This document shows, piece after piece, positions 1-7,240 of a stretch of 8,549 bases of DNA. A program made the position numbers and the translations under genes. Within the stretch, counting starts at the first letter, position 1. Every line of letters begins with the position of its first letter. The notes under the pieces were generated by a model. It was not told where the DNA came from and made no database searches. It saw nothing but the letters and a program-made list of their open reading frames with translations. The stretch comes from Campylobacteraceae bacterium (GTDB lineage Bacteria; Campylobacterota; Campylobacteria; Campylobacterales; JALSKU01), in contig WFMT01000251.1 in assembly GCA_015488975.1 (NCBI GenBank), positions 1-8,549 on the forward strand, given 5' to 3'.

Positions 1-315
1 AAAAAGATTGCAAGAATATATATTGACAATCAAGACAAATATAACGGCAGACCGTTATGGGAAGAGATATTGAAAAAAGTAAAAGAACTTGGACTAGCAG
101 GAGCAACTGTTTTTAAAGGGGTTGCAGGTATTGGTGCACATGCTCAAATGAGGAGTTTTAATGTATGGACTCTTTCTCAGGAATTGCCACTAATTATTGA
201 AATAATTGATGATGAAGATAAAATAATTAATTTTATTAACAATACCGATGATATGATTGATGAAGGTTTGATAACACTTTGTGATACTCAGGTCATAAAA
301 TACAAACATAAATAA
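1..315 (+). CDS. DUF190 family protein, 3' part (start outside window)
   Basis: The reading frame is open from the first base and ends in TAA at 313-315, giving 104 visible residues; the true start lies upstream of the window. A TTG at 70 is in frame but cannot be the start, because the conserved family segment (RIYIDNQDKYNGRPLWEEI) is encoded before it. The core GLAGATVFKGVAGIGAHAQM and the later segments LPLIIEIIDDEDKI and GLITLCDTQVIKY match the DUF190 (PF02641) pattern as I remember it. These are small soluble alpha/beta proteins of unknown biochemical role. Members often sit next to crcB, as here, where the fluoride channel gene starts 14 bases downstream, so a link to fluoride handling is reasonable inference but not shown. 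No signal peptide or membrane segment is visible in the part present. The family call is fairly sure; the function is unknown. Confidence 0.85.
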   Translation, partial: KKIARIYIDNQDKYNGRPLWEEILKKVKELGLAGATVFKGVAGIGAHAQMRSFNVWTLSQELPLIIEIIDDEDKIINFINNTDDMIDEGLITLCDTQVIKYKHK

Positions 316-319
316 TTAT

Positions 320-324
320 AGGGG
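320..324 (+). promoter_or_regulatory. Ribosome binding site of crcB (decides a TTG start)
   Basis: AGGGG lies five bases before the TTG at 330. This supports TTG as the real start of crcB, and there is no competing ATG nearby in that frame. Confidence 0.65.
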
Positions 325-329
325 TAATT

Positions 330-710
330 TTGAATTTAATAACTTTATTATATATAGGGGCAGGTGGATTTTTTGGTGCTATTTCCAGATTTTTTATAGC
401 CAATACTGTACAAAAATTTTTTAATTCTTTTTTCCCTATTGGAACTTTAAGTGTCAATGTTTTGGGCAGTTTTATAATAGGCTTTGCTATAATGTATTTT
501 AATCAAATAGTTGCACCTGAATATAAGGCATTTGTTATAACAGGTTTTTTAGGTGCGCTTACAACATTTTCTACATTTTCATTGGAGAATGTAAACATGA
601 TACAAAATGGTGACTATAAGCAGGTCGTTTTAAATATATTTTTAAATGTGGTTTTGGCGATATCTGCAACAATATCAGCGATGATAATATTTAGAAAAAT
701 ATATACTTGA
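330..710 (+). CDS. crcB: Fluoride ion channel CrcB/Fluc
   Basis: This 126-residue, very hydrophobic protein matches the usual length and four-helix layout of the CrcB/Fluc family. These proteins form dual-topology dimers in the inner membrane that let fluoride leave the cell. Family hallmarks visible are GGFFGAISRFF (residues 12-22, with Arg20), GTLSVNVLGSFIIG (38-51, with the pore Asn43) and TGFLGALTTFSTFS (71-84). The last carries the two phenylalanines (Phe80 and Phe83) that line the fluoride path in characterised homologues, and the Gly/Thr segment that binds the structural sodium ion. The start is TTG, supported by an AGGGG ribosome binding site. The gene follows the DUF190 gene by 14 bases, so the two are probably co-transcribed. 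Any fluoride riboswitch would lie upstream of the DUF190 gene and is outside the window. A single gene suggests a homodimer, unless a second copy exists elsewhere. Confidence 0.95.
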   Translation: MNLITLLYIGAGGFFGAISRFFIANTVQKFFNSFFPIGTLSVNVLGSFIIGFAIMYFNQIVAPEYKAFVITGFLGALTTFSTFSLENVNMIQNGDYKQVVLNIFLNVVLAISATISAMIIFRKIYT

Positions 711-729
711 TAATATCTATATCAAGTAT
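703..729 (+). terminator. AT-rich hairpin across the crcB stop codon
   Basis: A perfect 10-bp inverted repeat (ATACTTGATA at 703-712 and TATCAAGTAT at 720-729) has a 7-base loop. It covers the last codons and the TGA stop of crcB. The following bases are T/A-rich but lack an unbroken T run, so termination efficiency is doubtful. It sits at the right place to separate the DUF190-crcB unit from htpG. Confidence 0.45.
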
Positions 730-753
730 TATTACTATATTTACTAAAATATA

Positions 754-782
754 TTTACAAAAATAATTTTTTCTGCTATAAT
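754..782 (+). promoter_or_regulatory. Sigma-70 type promoter of htpG with extended -10
   Basis: TTTACA (754-759) matches the -35 consensus at five of six bases. A 17-base spacer separates it from TATAAT (777-782). A TG at 774-775 makes an extended -10 element. The predicted start of transcription near 789 leaves a leader of about 20 bases before the htpG ATG. I saw no CIRCE-like (HrcA) inverted repeat around it, so heat-shock control by HrcA is not supported here. Confidence 0.75.
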
Positions 783-807
783 TCTAAATAAATTTTAAGG
801 AGAAAAT

Positions 808-2661
808 ATGTCAAAATATAAATTCGATACTGAGATAAATCAACTTTTGGATTTAATGATACACTCATTATATTCAAATAAAGAGATATTTCTAAGAGAG
901 TTGATTTCCAATGCTTCTGACGCAATAGATAAACTAAAATTTTTAAATGTGAGTGATGAGAAGTATAAGAATATAACTTTTGAGCCTAAAATTGAGATTA
1001 TTTTAGATAAAGAAAATAAAAAACTTACTGTTAAAGATAGCGGGATAGGCATGAGTAAAGATGACTTGATAGAGCATTTAGGTACTATTGCAAAAAGTGG
1101 TACAAAGTCATTTTTGCAGACACTTAGCGGTGATGCCAAAAAAGATTCATCATTAATAGGTCAATTTGGAGTTGGATTTTATTCGGCTTTTATGGTTGCT
1201 GAGAAGATTGAGGTTATTTCAAAAAAAGCCGGTGAAGAGAAAGCGTATAAATGGATTAGCAGCGGGCATGGAGAATATGAAATAGAGGATGCCAAAAAAG
1301 ATAGTTTTGGAACGGAAATAATTTTAAATTTAAAAGATGATGAAACAGAATTTTTAGAAGATTATACAATAGAAAATATTGTAAAGAAATATTCAAATCA
1401 TATACCGTTTCCCATTTTTCTTCTCAAAGAAGAAGAAAAAGATGAAAAGAAAGAGAAAAACTTTGTGCAAATAAATAAGGCATCTGCTTTATGGAGGCTT
1501 AGTAAAAATGGAATTAAAAAAGAAGAATATATTGATTTTTACAAGCAATTATCTGGAGACAGCAATGATCCATTATTTTGGACACATACCAATGCTGAGG
1601 GTACATTAGAATATTCCACACTGTTTTATATACCTTCTGTTGCGCCATTTGATCTTTTCAGAGTTGACTACCAATCTGGTATTAAATTGTATGTAAAAAG
1701 GGTATTTATAACAGATAATGATAAAGAACTGTTGCCAACATATTTGAGATTTGTCAGAGGTATTATTGATTCTGAGGATTTGCCTTTAAATGTAAGCAGA
1801 GAAATATTGCAACAAAATATGATACTTTCAAAAATTAAGAAAGCTTCTGTGAAAAAGATATTAAATGAATTGAAAAAAATAAAAGAAAAAGATTTTGAAA
1901 AGTACTTAACATTTTATAAACTTTATGGAAAAGTTTTAAAAGAGGGTGTTTATACCGATTTTGAAAATAAAGATTTACTACTTGATCTTTTGTTGTTTAA
2001 AACATCAAAAAGAGATAATGTAAGCTTTAAAGAGTATAAAAAAGATATGAAAAAAGATCAAAAATCTATCTATTATATAGTTGGGGAAGATGAAAATCTT
2101 TTAAAAAATTCTCCTTTGATTGAGAGTTTTAAATCTAAAGATATAGAAGTGTTAATACTTGATGAAGAAGTAGATTCTATTATCATGCCATCTATAAATG
2201 AGTATGATAAAACTCCTGTCAAATCAGTAAATACAAGCGATATTGATGAAGAAGATAAAGACGATAACAAAGAAAAAAATGATGAAAATAAAAAAGAATT
2301 TACAAATATAATTGTAAAAATGAAAGAAGTTTTAAAAGATGAGGTTAAAGATATTAAGATTAGTAGCAGACTTAAAGAATCTCCTTCTTGCATAGTTTTT
2401 GATAAAAATGATCCTGACTTTACAATGCAAGAAATGTTAAAACAAATGGGGCAAACAAATCTTCCTAAAGTAAAGCCAATCTTGGAAATAAATATAAATC
2501 ATGATATTCTAAAAAAATTGTTAGAAAATGATTCTTTATCAATTATTAATGATGTTGCTTATATTCTATATGATCAAGCTAGATTGGCTGAGGGGATGAA
2601 GTTAGATGACAGCACAGAATTTATAAAAAGAATAAATAAAATATTATCAAAAAGCTTGTAA
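808..2661 (+). CDS. htpG: Molecular chaperone HtpG (bacterial Hsp90)
   Basis: This is a cytosolic ATP-driven dimeric chaperone of 617 residues, close to the usual length of about 620-630. The N-terminal GHKL ATPase domain (about 1-220) carries [12 protein letters not shown] (28-39, with the catalytic-type Glu31 and Mg-binding Asn35), DSGIGM (77-82), LGTIAKSGT (91-99) and the lid glycine motif GQFGVGFYS (118-126). The middle domain includes [12 protein letters not shown] and [10 protein letters not shown], where the conserved Arg contacts the ATP phosphate in studied Hsp90s. The C-terminal dimerisation domain ends the protein, without the MEEVD tail of eukaryotic cytosolic Hsp90, as expected for bacteria. 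A strongly charged Asp/Glu/Lys stretch lies at about residues 475-500, at the middle/C-terminal junction. ATG at 808 follows AAGGAGA at 797-803. The gene has its own promoter and terminator, so it is probably monocistronic. Confidence 0.98.
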   Translation: MSKYKFDTEINQLLDLMIHSLYSNKEIFLRELISNASDAIDKLKFLNVSDEKYKNITFEPKIEIILDKENKKLTVKDSGIGMSKDDLIEHLGTIAKSGTKSFLQTLSGDAKKDSSLIGQFGVGFYSAFMVAEKIEVISKKAGEEKAYKWISSGHGEYEIEDAKKDSFGTEIILNLKDDETEFLEDYTIENIVKKYSNHIPFPIFLLKEEEKDEKKEKNFVQINKASALWRLSKNGIKKEEYIDFYKQLSGDSNDPLFWTHTNAEGTLEYSTLFYIPSVAPFDLFRVDYQSGIKLYVKRVFITDNDKELLPTYLRFVRGIIDSEDLPLNVSREILQQNMILSKIKKASVKKILNELKKIKEKDFEKYLTFYKLYGKVLKEGVYTDFENKDLLLDLLLFKTSKRDNVSFKEYKKDMKKDQKSIYYIVGEDENLLKNSPLIESFKSKDIEVLILDEEVDSIIMPSINEYDKTPVKSVNTSDIDEEDKDDNKEKNDENKKEFTNIIVKMKEVLKDEVKDIKISSRLKESPSCIVFDKNDPDFTMQEMLKQMGQTNLPKVKPILEININHDILKKLLENDSLSIINDVAYILYDQARLAEGMKLDDSTEFIKRINKILSKSL

Positions 2662-2669
2662 CTATTTTA

Positions 2670-2712
2670 TAGCAGGCAAGAGATATTTATACTTGCCTGC
2701 TAAACTGCTTTT
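2670..2712 (+). terminator. Intrinsic terminator of htpG
   Basis: A perfect 11-bp stem (TAGCAGGCAAG at 2670-2680 and CTTGCCTGCTA at 2692-2702) with an 11-base loop begins eight bases after the htpG stop codon. A short T run (2709-2712) follows after six bases. The stem is much richer in G+C than its surroundings, which supports a terminator, although the T tract is short and displaced. Confidence 0.7.
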
Positions 2713-2753
2713 AAGTAAAATTTTAGTAAAATCCATTCCTTAAACTATATAAA
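2709..2753 (+). promoter_or_regulatory. Probable promoter region of the rpmH-mnmE operon
   Basis: TATATA (2746-2751), overlapping TATAAA (2748-2753), is the best -10 candidate before rpmH; no good -35 hexamer is present. Upstream are two AT-rich blocks with the same AGTAAAAT core at 2714-2721 and 2725-2732, one helical turn (11 bp) apart. Campylobacter sigma-70 promoters are known to lack a conserved -35 and to show a periodic AT signal instead, which fits. The exact transcription start is not determined. Confidence 0.4.
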
Positions 2754-2771
2754 AACAAAGGATTTTTAAAC

Positions 2772-2906
2772 ATGAAAAGAACTTATCAACCGCACAATAC
2801 GCCAAGAAAAAGAACACATGGTTTCAGGCTTAGAATGAAAAGTAAAAATGGCAGAAAAGTTATCAATGCCAGAAGAGCCAAGGGTAGAAAAAGATTAAGC
2901 GTATAA
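2772..2906 (+). CDS. rpmH: 50S ribosomal protein L34
   Basis: This short gene encodes 44 residues, the normal length of L34, a very basic protein of the large ribosomal subunit that lies against 23S rRNA. The start [18 protein letters not shown], the middle [20 protein letters not shown] and the end RKRLSV are typical of the family throughout. ATG at 2772 is preceded by AAAGGA (2757-2762) at a suitable distance. It is the first gene of the rpmH-rnpA-yidD-yidC-jag-mnmE run. The 3' end appears to overlap the start of rnpA in another frame, and an AAGGG inside it (2880-2884) may serve as the rnpA ribosome binding site. Confidence 0.98.
   Translation: MKRTYQPHNTPRKRTHGFRLRMKSKNGRKVINARRAKGRKRLSV
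2880..2884 (+). promoter_or_regulatory. Candidate rnpA ribosome binding site inside rpmH
   Basis: AAGGG lies within the last codons of rpmH, nine bases before an in-frame ATT at 2894. It is the best Shine-Dalgarno-like motif near any possible rnpA start, and is the reason ATT was chosen over the ATA codons and the later ATG at 2984. Confidence 0.4.
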
Positions 2907-3247
2907 AAAAATTTGAAATAATTAGAGAATCAAAAAGGTTTTCGCAGATTTATAGGATATCTAAAAAAGATTTTAATCCATATATGGTACTGTTTTATGA
3001 GCAAAGCGATAAAGAAGAAGTTGGATTTACAGCCAGTAAAAAAATTGGAAATGCTGTAAAAAGGAATTTTGCAAAAAGAAGAATGAGAGCTCTATTTTTG
3101 GAGATTAATTCCCATCTAAATAGTGGTTCTTATATTTTGATTGCAAGAGATAAAATTTTATCTTGTAAATATGAAGATATAAAAAAAGGGTTAATTGCTT
3201 CTCTTGTAAGAATAAAGGCTTTTAAAAAAGCAAGTTCTTACAATTAG
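2894..3247 (+). CDS. rnpA: Ribonuclease P protein component (start uncertain, probably non-canonical)
   Basis: RnpA is the protein subunit of RNase P; it helps the catalytic RNA bind and cleave the 5' leader of precursor tRNAs. The core [26 protein letters not shown] is diagnostic, and [10 protein letters not shown] follows as in the family. The first ATG in frame is at 2984, which would give only 87 residues and lose the conserved helix encoded just before it ([17 protein letters not shown]). The frame is open from 2888, yet holds no ATG, GTG, TTG or CTG before 2984. I therefore place the start at ATT 2894 (117 residues, near family length), nine bases after AAGGG; ATA at 2903, overlapping the rpmH stop codon, is the alternative. 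The usual RNR motif reads RNF. It overlaps rpmH by 13 bases and precedes yidD by seven. The gene identity is sure; the start is not. Confidence 0.88.
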   Translation: MKRIKKFEIIRESKRFSQIYRISKKDFNPYMVLFYEQSDKEEVGFTASKKIGNAVKRNFAKRRMRALFLEINSHLNSGSYILIARDKILSCKYEDIKKGLIASLVRIKAFKKASSYN

Positions 3248-3254
3248 GTTTTTT

Positions 3255-3602
3255 ATGAAAAGAATATTATTGTATATACTGTCATTTTATCAGAGATTTT
3301 TGACAGTAGTTTTTGGTTATGGAAGTTGTAGATACTATCCTACCTGCTCAGAATATGCTAAATGGCAAATAGAAAACAATAATGTCATAAAGGCAATCTT
3401 TTTTTCTTTGTTAAGAATACTAAGATGTAACCAACTTTTTAGAGGCGGTATTGAGTACCCAACAGTAAGAAGGAATTTTTTATTTCCTATCTTAAGACAG
3501 AGAAAAAATGAGCAAATCCATATTAAATATTGGTTTGTTTTAAAAAAAGAAAATATCTTTTATGTTATAAAAGAATTTAAAGGTATAAATAGTGTTAGAT
3601 AA
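3255..3602 (+). CDS. yidD: Membrane protein insertion efficiency factor YidD
   Basis: YidD is a small protein attached to the inner face of the membrane that assists YidC-dependent insertion. The N-terminus is an amphipathic or hydrophobic helix (residues 3-20). It is followed by the family signature SCRYYPTCSEYA (24-35, Cys25 and Cys31) and LRCNQLFRGGIEYP (56-69, Cys58). The protein has 115 residues, longer than the roughly 70-85 of many homologues. The extra C-terminal part (about 80-115) is basic and aromatic and has no motif I recognise. ATG at 3255 follows an AGG at 3246-3248 that overlaps the rnpA stop codon. The 3' end overlaps yidC by 11 bases, which suggests coupled translation of these two partners. 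Confidence 0.95.
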   Translation: MKRILLYILSFYQRFLTVVFGYGSCRYYPTCSEYAKWQIENNNVIKAIFFSLLRILRCNQLFRGGIEYPTVRRNFLFPILRQRKNEQIHIKYWFVLKKENIFYVIKEFKGINSVR

Positions 3603-5199
3603 ATTAAGCACACAGCAAAGAGTTATAATAGCTACAGTTTTGAGTTTCCTGTTTTTTGCAGGATATGATTATTTTTTTATTCCAAAAAAGCCAAATGTAT
3701 CGATCGAACAAAATAGTACAAAAACTCAGATGGCGACTGCTGCCCCTAAAACAGTAGGAACAATAAAAGTATCTTCTGCAAATACTTCATCTCTTAAAAC
3801 TTCTACGAAAACTACTAAAACTGTAAAAAATGAAAAATCTTTAGTTGTGTTAAAAAGTAAAAATTTTGAAATGGTGCTTGATCAATTTGGCCGAATAAGT
3901 AAATTTTATCTAAATGGAAAAAGATATAAAGCAAAAAATGGAAAAAGAGTTCAACTTTTTAATGATTCAAATCTTCCTCTACCATTAGAAATCCGTTTTA
4001 GCAATTCAAAATTAAACAAGGAAGCTTTTAAAATACCTTATACTGCCAATAAAACTAAAATTATTATGAATGGTAAACCTGTAAAGATTGTTCTAACACA
4101 AAAGTTACCTGATGTAACTGTTGTAAAAACTCTTACAGTTTATCCTATTGGCAAATATACACTTAATATTTCTTTATCAAAATCTGAGAGTTATTTTGTA
4201 AGTACCGGTTTTCGCCCTGATGTATTAGCAGGAGGTTATACATTTCATGGTGCATTGATAAAAGGGCATGATGGTAAAATAACAATGATAAAGGATGAGG
4301 ATGCAAAAGGAGATGAACATTTTGCAAATGCCAAAATAGCAGCAGACAGTGACAGATATTATACAACAGCATTTTATAGTACCAAAAGTAAACTTGATGT
4401 TTATATATCTAAAAATGCTAAAAAAGATCCCCTTGTTTTTATAAAAGGAAAACAAAATTATACTATTCATGGCTATATTGGAGTAAAAGAGTTAAAAATT
4501 TTAAAATCGATTGATAAGGGATTGGGCGATGTTGTCGAATATGGATGGTTTACCTTCATAGCAAAACCTGTTTTTTTATTACTCAGTTTTTTAGAGTCAA
4601 TTATAGGCAATTGGGGCTGGGCTATTGTTGCTACTACTTTACTGATTAGAATTGTATTGTTTCCTTTGACTTACAAGGGTATGGTTTCAATGACAAAGAT
4701 GAAAGAGCTTGCCCCTAAAATAAAAGAAATGCAAAAGAAATACAAGGGTGAACCGCAGAAATTAAATGCACATACTATGGAGTTATATAAAAAACATGGT
4801 GCAAATCCGCTAGGTGGATGTTTGCCTATGGTGCTGCAAATCCCGGTATTTTTCGCTTTATACAGAGTCTTGCAAAATTCTGCAGAATTACAAGGGGCCC
4901 CTTGGATGCTTTGGATTACAGATTTATCTCTTAAAGATCCATACTATATTTTACCAGTTCTTATGGGTATAACGATGTTTTGGCAGCAACACATTTCTCC
5001 AAACAGCATAACAGATCCAACCCAGGCAAAGATTATGAAATATCTACCTGTTGTTTTTACATTTTTCTTTATGACTTTTCCAGCAGGTCTAACTTTGTAT
5101 TGGTTTGTTAACAATCTATTTTCAATCATCCAACAGTATTATGTAAATTCAATCTTTGCAAAAAAGAAAAAATCAAATAGCATTGAAGAAAAAGGCTAA
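3592..5199 (+). CDS. yidC: Membrane protein insertase YidC
   Basis: YidC inserts and folds inner-membrane proteins, alone or with SecYEG. At 535 residues it is the long Gram-negative form. It has an N-terminal membrane anchor (about residues 9-28), a Ser/Thr/Lys-rich linker (about 33-75), the periplasmic P1 domain (about 75-315) and the conserved five-helix C-terminal region. In the last part are LLIRIVLFPLTYKG with Arg353, the positive residue of the hydrophilic groove, and a cytoplasmic coiled segment (KMKELAPKIKEMQKKYKGEP). These are followed by GGCLPMVLQIPVFFALYRVL (about 406-425), a helix near 452-470 and the final FMTFPAGLTLYWFVNNLFSIIQQYY. The tail is Lys-rich, as is common for ribosome contact. 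The start is GTG at 3592, supported by AAAGG eight bases upstream and by the overlap with yidD. jag starts three bases after its stop codon. Confidence 0.98.
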   Translation: MLDKLSTQQRVIIATVLSFLFFAGYDYFFIPKKPNVSIEQNSTKTQMATAAPKTVGTIKVSSANTSSLKTSTKTTKTVKNEKSLVVLKSKNFEMVLDQFGRISKFYLNGKRYKAKNGKRVQLFNDSNLPLPLEIRFSNSKLNKEAFKIPYTANKTKIIMNGKPVKIVLTQKLPDVTVVKTLTVYPIGKYTLNISLSKSESYFVSTGFRPDVLAGGYTFHGALIKGHDGKITMIKDEDAKGDEHFANAKIAADSDRYYTTAFYSTKSKLDVYISKNAKKDPLVFIKGKQNYTIHGYIGVKELKILKSIDKGLGDVVEYGWFTFIAKPVFLLLSFLESIIGNWGWAIVATTLLIRIVLFPLTYKGMVSMTKMKELAPKIKEMQKKYKGEPQKLNAHTMELYKKHGANPLGGCLPMVLQIPVFFALYRVLQNSAELQGAPWMLWITDLSLKDPYYILPVLMGITMFWQQHISPNSITDPTQAKIMKYLPVVFTFFFMTFPAGLTLYWFVNNLFSIIQQYYVNSIFAKKKKSNSIEEKG

Positions 5200-5202
5200 A
5201 AA

Positions 5203-5904
5203 ATGACTATGCAAATAGAATCAAAAACAATAGAAGAAGCATATCTAAAAGCATCTAAAGAGTTTAACTGTTCTGTGGTCGAGCTTGAAATTGACATAAT
5301 TCAAAGTCCAAGCAGTGGTATTTTGGGTATGTTTAAAAAAAGTGCGATTATCACTGTTTCGAAAAAGAATAAAAATAAAGTAAAAAAATCTGATATCAGC
5401 AATATATCTAACGATAAAACTATTGATATGGCTATGAAAGAGATAAAAGATGGTGTTATTAGACTTTTAAATGCAAGTTGTTTTGATATAGAGCTTATAA
5501 AAATACAAAAATATAATAATATGACTATTTCTATTTTTCTTGATGGAAAAGATGCTGCTTTGCTAATTGGTAAAGAAGGTTATAGATATAAAGCTTTTTC
5601 TTATCTTTTATATAATTGGGCAAACATAAAATATGATATAAATATAAGATTAGAAATAGCTGAGTTTCTAACAAATCAACAAGATATGATTAAAAAATAT
5701 TTAAAACATGTAATAACAAAAGTAAATAACAACGGAAGAGCACAGACAAAAATATTAGATGGTATATTGGTTAAAATAGCCTTAGAAGAGTTAAGAAGTG
5801 AATTTCCTGATAAATATGTCGGTATCAGGACTGCTAAAAATGGTGGAAAATATGTTTTGGTAAACAACTTTAATACAAAAGTGAAGGATGAAGACAATAA
5901 ATAA
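5203..5904 (+). CDS. jag: Jag/KhpB-like RNA-binding protein (Jag_N, KH, degenerate R3H)
   Basis: This 233-residue cytosolic protein has the Jag layout. An N-terminal Jag_N domain (about 1-55, with EEAYLKASKEFNCSV and GILGMFKKSA) is followed by a short Lys/Asp linker. Next is a KH domain with LLIGKEGYRYKAFSYLL (GxxG loop at 123-126), then a C-terminal R3H-like region (about 150-228). KhpB homologues bind many RNAs and influence cell division and envelope growth in Firmicutes; the role in this lineage is unknown, though the position next to yidC is very conserved. The R3H signature Arg-x3-His is not visible: the matching place reads G187-I-L-V-K191. AAAGG at 5191-5195 inside the yidC end favours ATG 5203 over ATG 5209. 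The end overlaps mnmE by 17 bases. Confidence 0.92.
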   Translation: MTMQIESKTIEEAYLKASKEFNCSVVELEIDIIQSPSSGILGMFKKSAIITVSKKNKNKVKKSDISNISNDKTIDMAMKEIKDGVIRLLNASCFDIELIKIQKYNNMTISIFLDGKDAALLIGKEGYRYKAFSYLLYNWANIKYDINIRLEIAEFLTNQQDMIKKYLKHVITKVNNNGRAQTKILDGILVKIALEELRSEFPDKYVGIRTAKNGGKYVLVNNFNTKVKDEDNK

Positions 5905-7240
5905 TACAATAGTTGCAATAGCTACAGCACATGGAATTGGTTCTGTGGCTATTGTCAGAATCAGTGGAAGAAAAGCTTATGAAATAGGCTTGAAAATTAC
6001 AAAAAAAGAACATTTAATCCCAAGATTTGCTACACTTTGTTATTTACAAGATAAATATAATGAAGTTATTGATGAGGCAATTGTCATATATTTCAAATCT
6101 CCTAATAGTTTTACAGGCGAAGATATTGTTGAATTTCAGTGCCATGGAGGTACTGCTGTTGCTGATTTGGTCATGAATGAAGTGATTCATTTAGGTGCAA
6201 GGGTTGCAGAGCCTGGCGAATATTCTAAAAGAGCCTTTTTAAATGGTAAAATCGACCTTACCAAGGCAGAAGCAATAGCGAAATTAATCGAAACAAAAAA
6301 TATAGACGCTGTAAAGATTCTTTCAAGACAATTAAAAGGTGACTTAAAGAAATTTGTTGATGATTTGCGAAATGATTTGGTAGAAATATTGGCTTATGCA
6401 GAGGTTAATATTGACTATGCTGAGGAGGATTTGCCAACTGATATTATGGATAGTATTAGTGCAAGGCTTATAAATATTTCTAAAATAATCACTAATTTGA
6501 TAGAAAGTAGTTTGCGAAAAGAGGGTTTAATAAATGGATTTAATATCTCAATTATTGGAAAACCAAATGTTGGCAAAAGCTCTTTACTTAATAAACTGTT
6601 AAATTGCAACAGAGCGATTATAAGTGATATTGCAGGTACAACAAGAGATACAATTGAAGAGGATATAAGAATAGGAACCCATTTGGTAAGGATTATTGAT
6701 ACTGCTGGGGTTAGAGATTCTATGGATCAAATCGAACAAATTGGAGTCCAAAAAAGTATAGAATCTATTGAAAATTCTGATATTGTCCTTATGATGTTTG
6801 ATAACTCTCAAAACTGCACCCAAGAGGATGAGAAGATTATTGATTTAATTGATAAATATAGTAAAAATAAAAAGATATTTGTATTTCTAAATAAAAATGA
6901 TTTAAAAAATAAGTTTGATGTAAGTAAAATTGCTAAATATAATCCTATTGAATTTAGTGCAAAAAAAGATGTAAATATTGTCATTGAAACAGTAAAAAAA
7001 TATTTAGATACTCAAAATATAAATGAATCATTGATACTGACATCAAAAAGGCAAATAACCGAAATTAACGCAGCCTTATATGCGATTAAAAGAGCATATA
7101 TTCCCTTGGAAAATGGAGAATTAGAACTTTTTGCTTATGAAATAAATGATGCAATTATGCATATAGCTTCAATAACAACAGAATTTGAAAGAGATGAAAT
7201 CTTAGATAAAATGTTCGGAAGCTTTTGTTTGGGGAAATAA
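5888..7240 (+). CDS. mnmE: tRNA-modification GTPase MnmE (TrmE)
   Basis: MnmE works with MnmG to place (carboxymethyl)aminomethyl groups on the wobble uridine of tRNAs, using a folate one-carbon donor, GTP and FAD. Its 450 residues match the family. The N-terminal folate-binding domain (about 1-118) begins NTIVAIATAHGIGSVAIVRISG and contains SFTGEDIVEFQCHGG; the helical domain follows. The inserted G domain has G1 GKPNVGKS (224-231), G2/Sw1 GTTRDT, G3 DTAG (271-274) and G4 NKND (335-338). The protein ends in FCLGK, with Cys447 in the CxGK motif needed for modification in studied homologues. ATG at 5888 is the first codon after an in-frame TGA, and no other NTG start lies before the conserved N-terminus. 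The gene overlaps the end of jag by 17 bases; an AAAAG at 5877-5881 is a weak ribosome binding site, so coupling is likely. It is the last gene before a terminator-like repeat. Confidence 0.98.
   Translation: MKTINNTIVAIATAHGIGSVAIVRISGRKAYEIGLKITKKEHLIPRFATLCYLQDKYNEVIDEAIVIYFKSPNSFTGEDIVEFQCHGGTAVADLVMNEVIHLGARVAEPGEYSKRAFLNGKIDLTKAEAIAKLIETKNIDAVKILSRQLKGDLKKFVDDLRNDLVEILAYAEVNIDYAEEDLPTDIMDSISARLINISKIITNLIESSLRKEGLINGFNISIIGKPNVGKSSLLNKLLNCNRAIISDIAGTTRDTIEEDIRIGTHLVRIIDTAGVRDSMDQIEQIGVQKSIESIENSDIVLMMFDNSQNCTQEDEKIIDLIDKYSKNKKIFVFLNKNDLKNKFDVSKIAKYNPIEFSAKKDVNIVIETVKKYLDTQNINESLILTSKRQITEINAALYAIKRAYIPLENGELELFAYEINDAIMHIASITTEFERDEILDKMFGSFCLGK

Noticed and set aside
70..315. TTG at 70 as a start for an 81-residue protein
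   Set aside because: The frame stays open to base 1, and the residues before TTG match the DUF190 N-terminal part, so the gene is cut by the window edge.
754..807. HrcA/CIRCE control of htpG
   Set aside because: No 9-bp inverted repeat of the CIRCE type is present near the promoter.
840..1139. Minus-strand open frames inside htpG (also 2073-2393)
   Set aside because: They lie wholly within a well-conserved gene, and their composition mirrors the coding strand.
2662..2771. Replication origin near rpmH
   Set aside because: rpmH lies near oriC in many bacteria, but no dnaA gene and no cluster of DnaA boxes is visible here.
4163..4470. Two overlapping minus-strand frames within yidC
   Set aside because: They sit opposite the conserved P1 domain, encode low-complexity His/Leu- or Cys/Phe-rich peptides, and have no supporting start signals.
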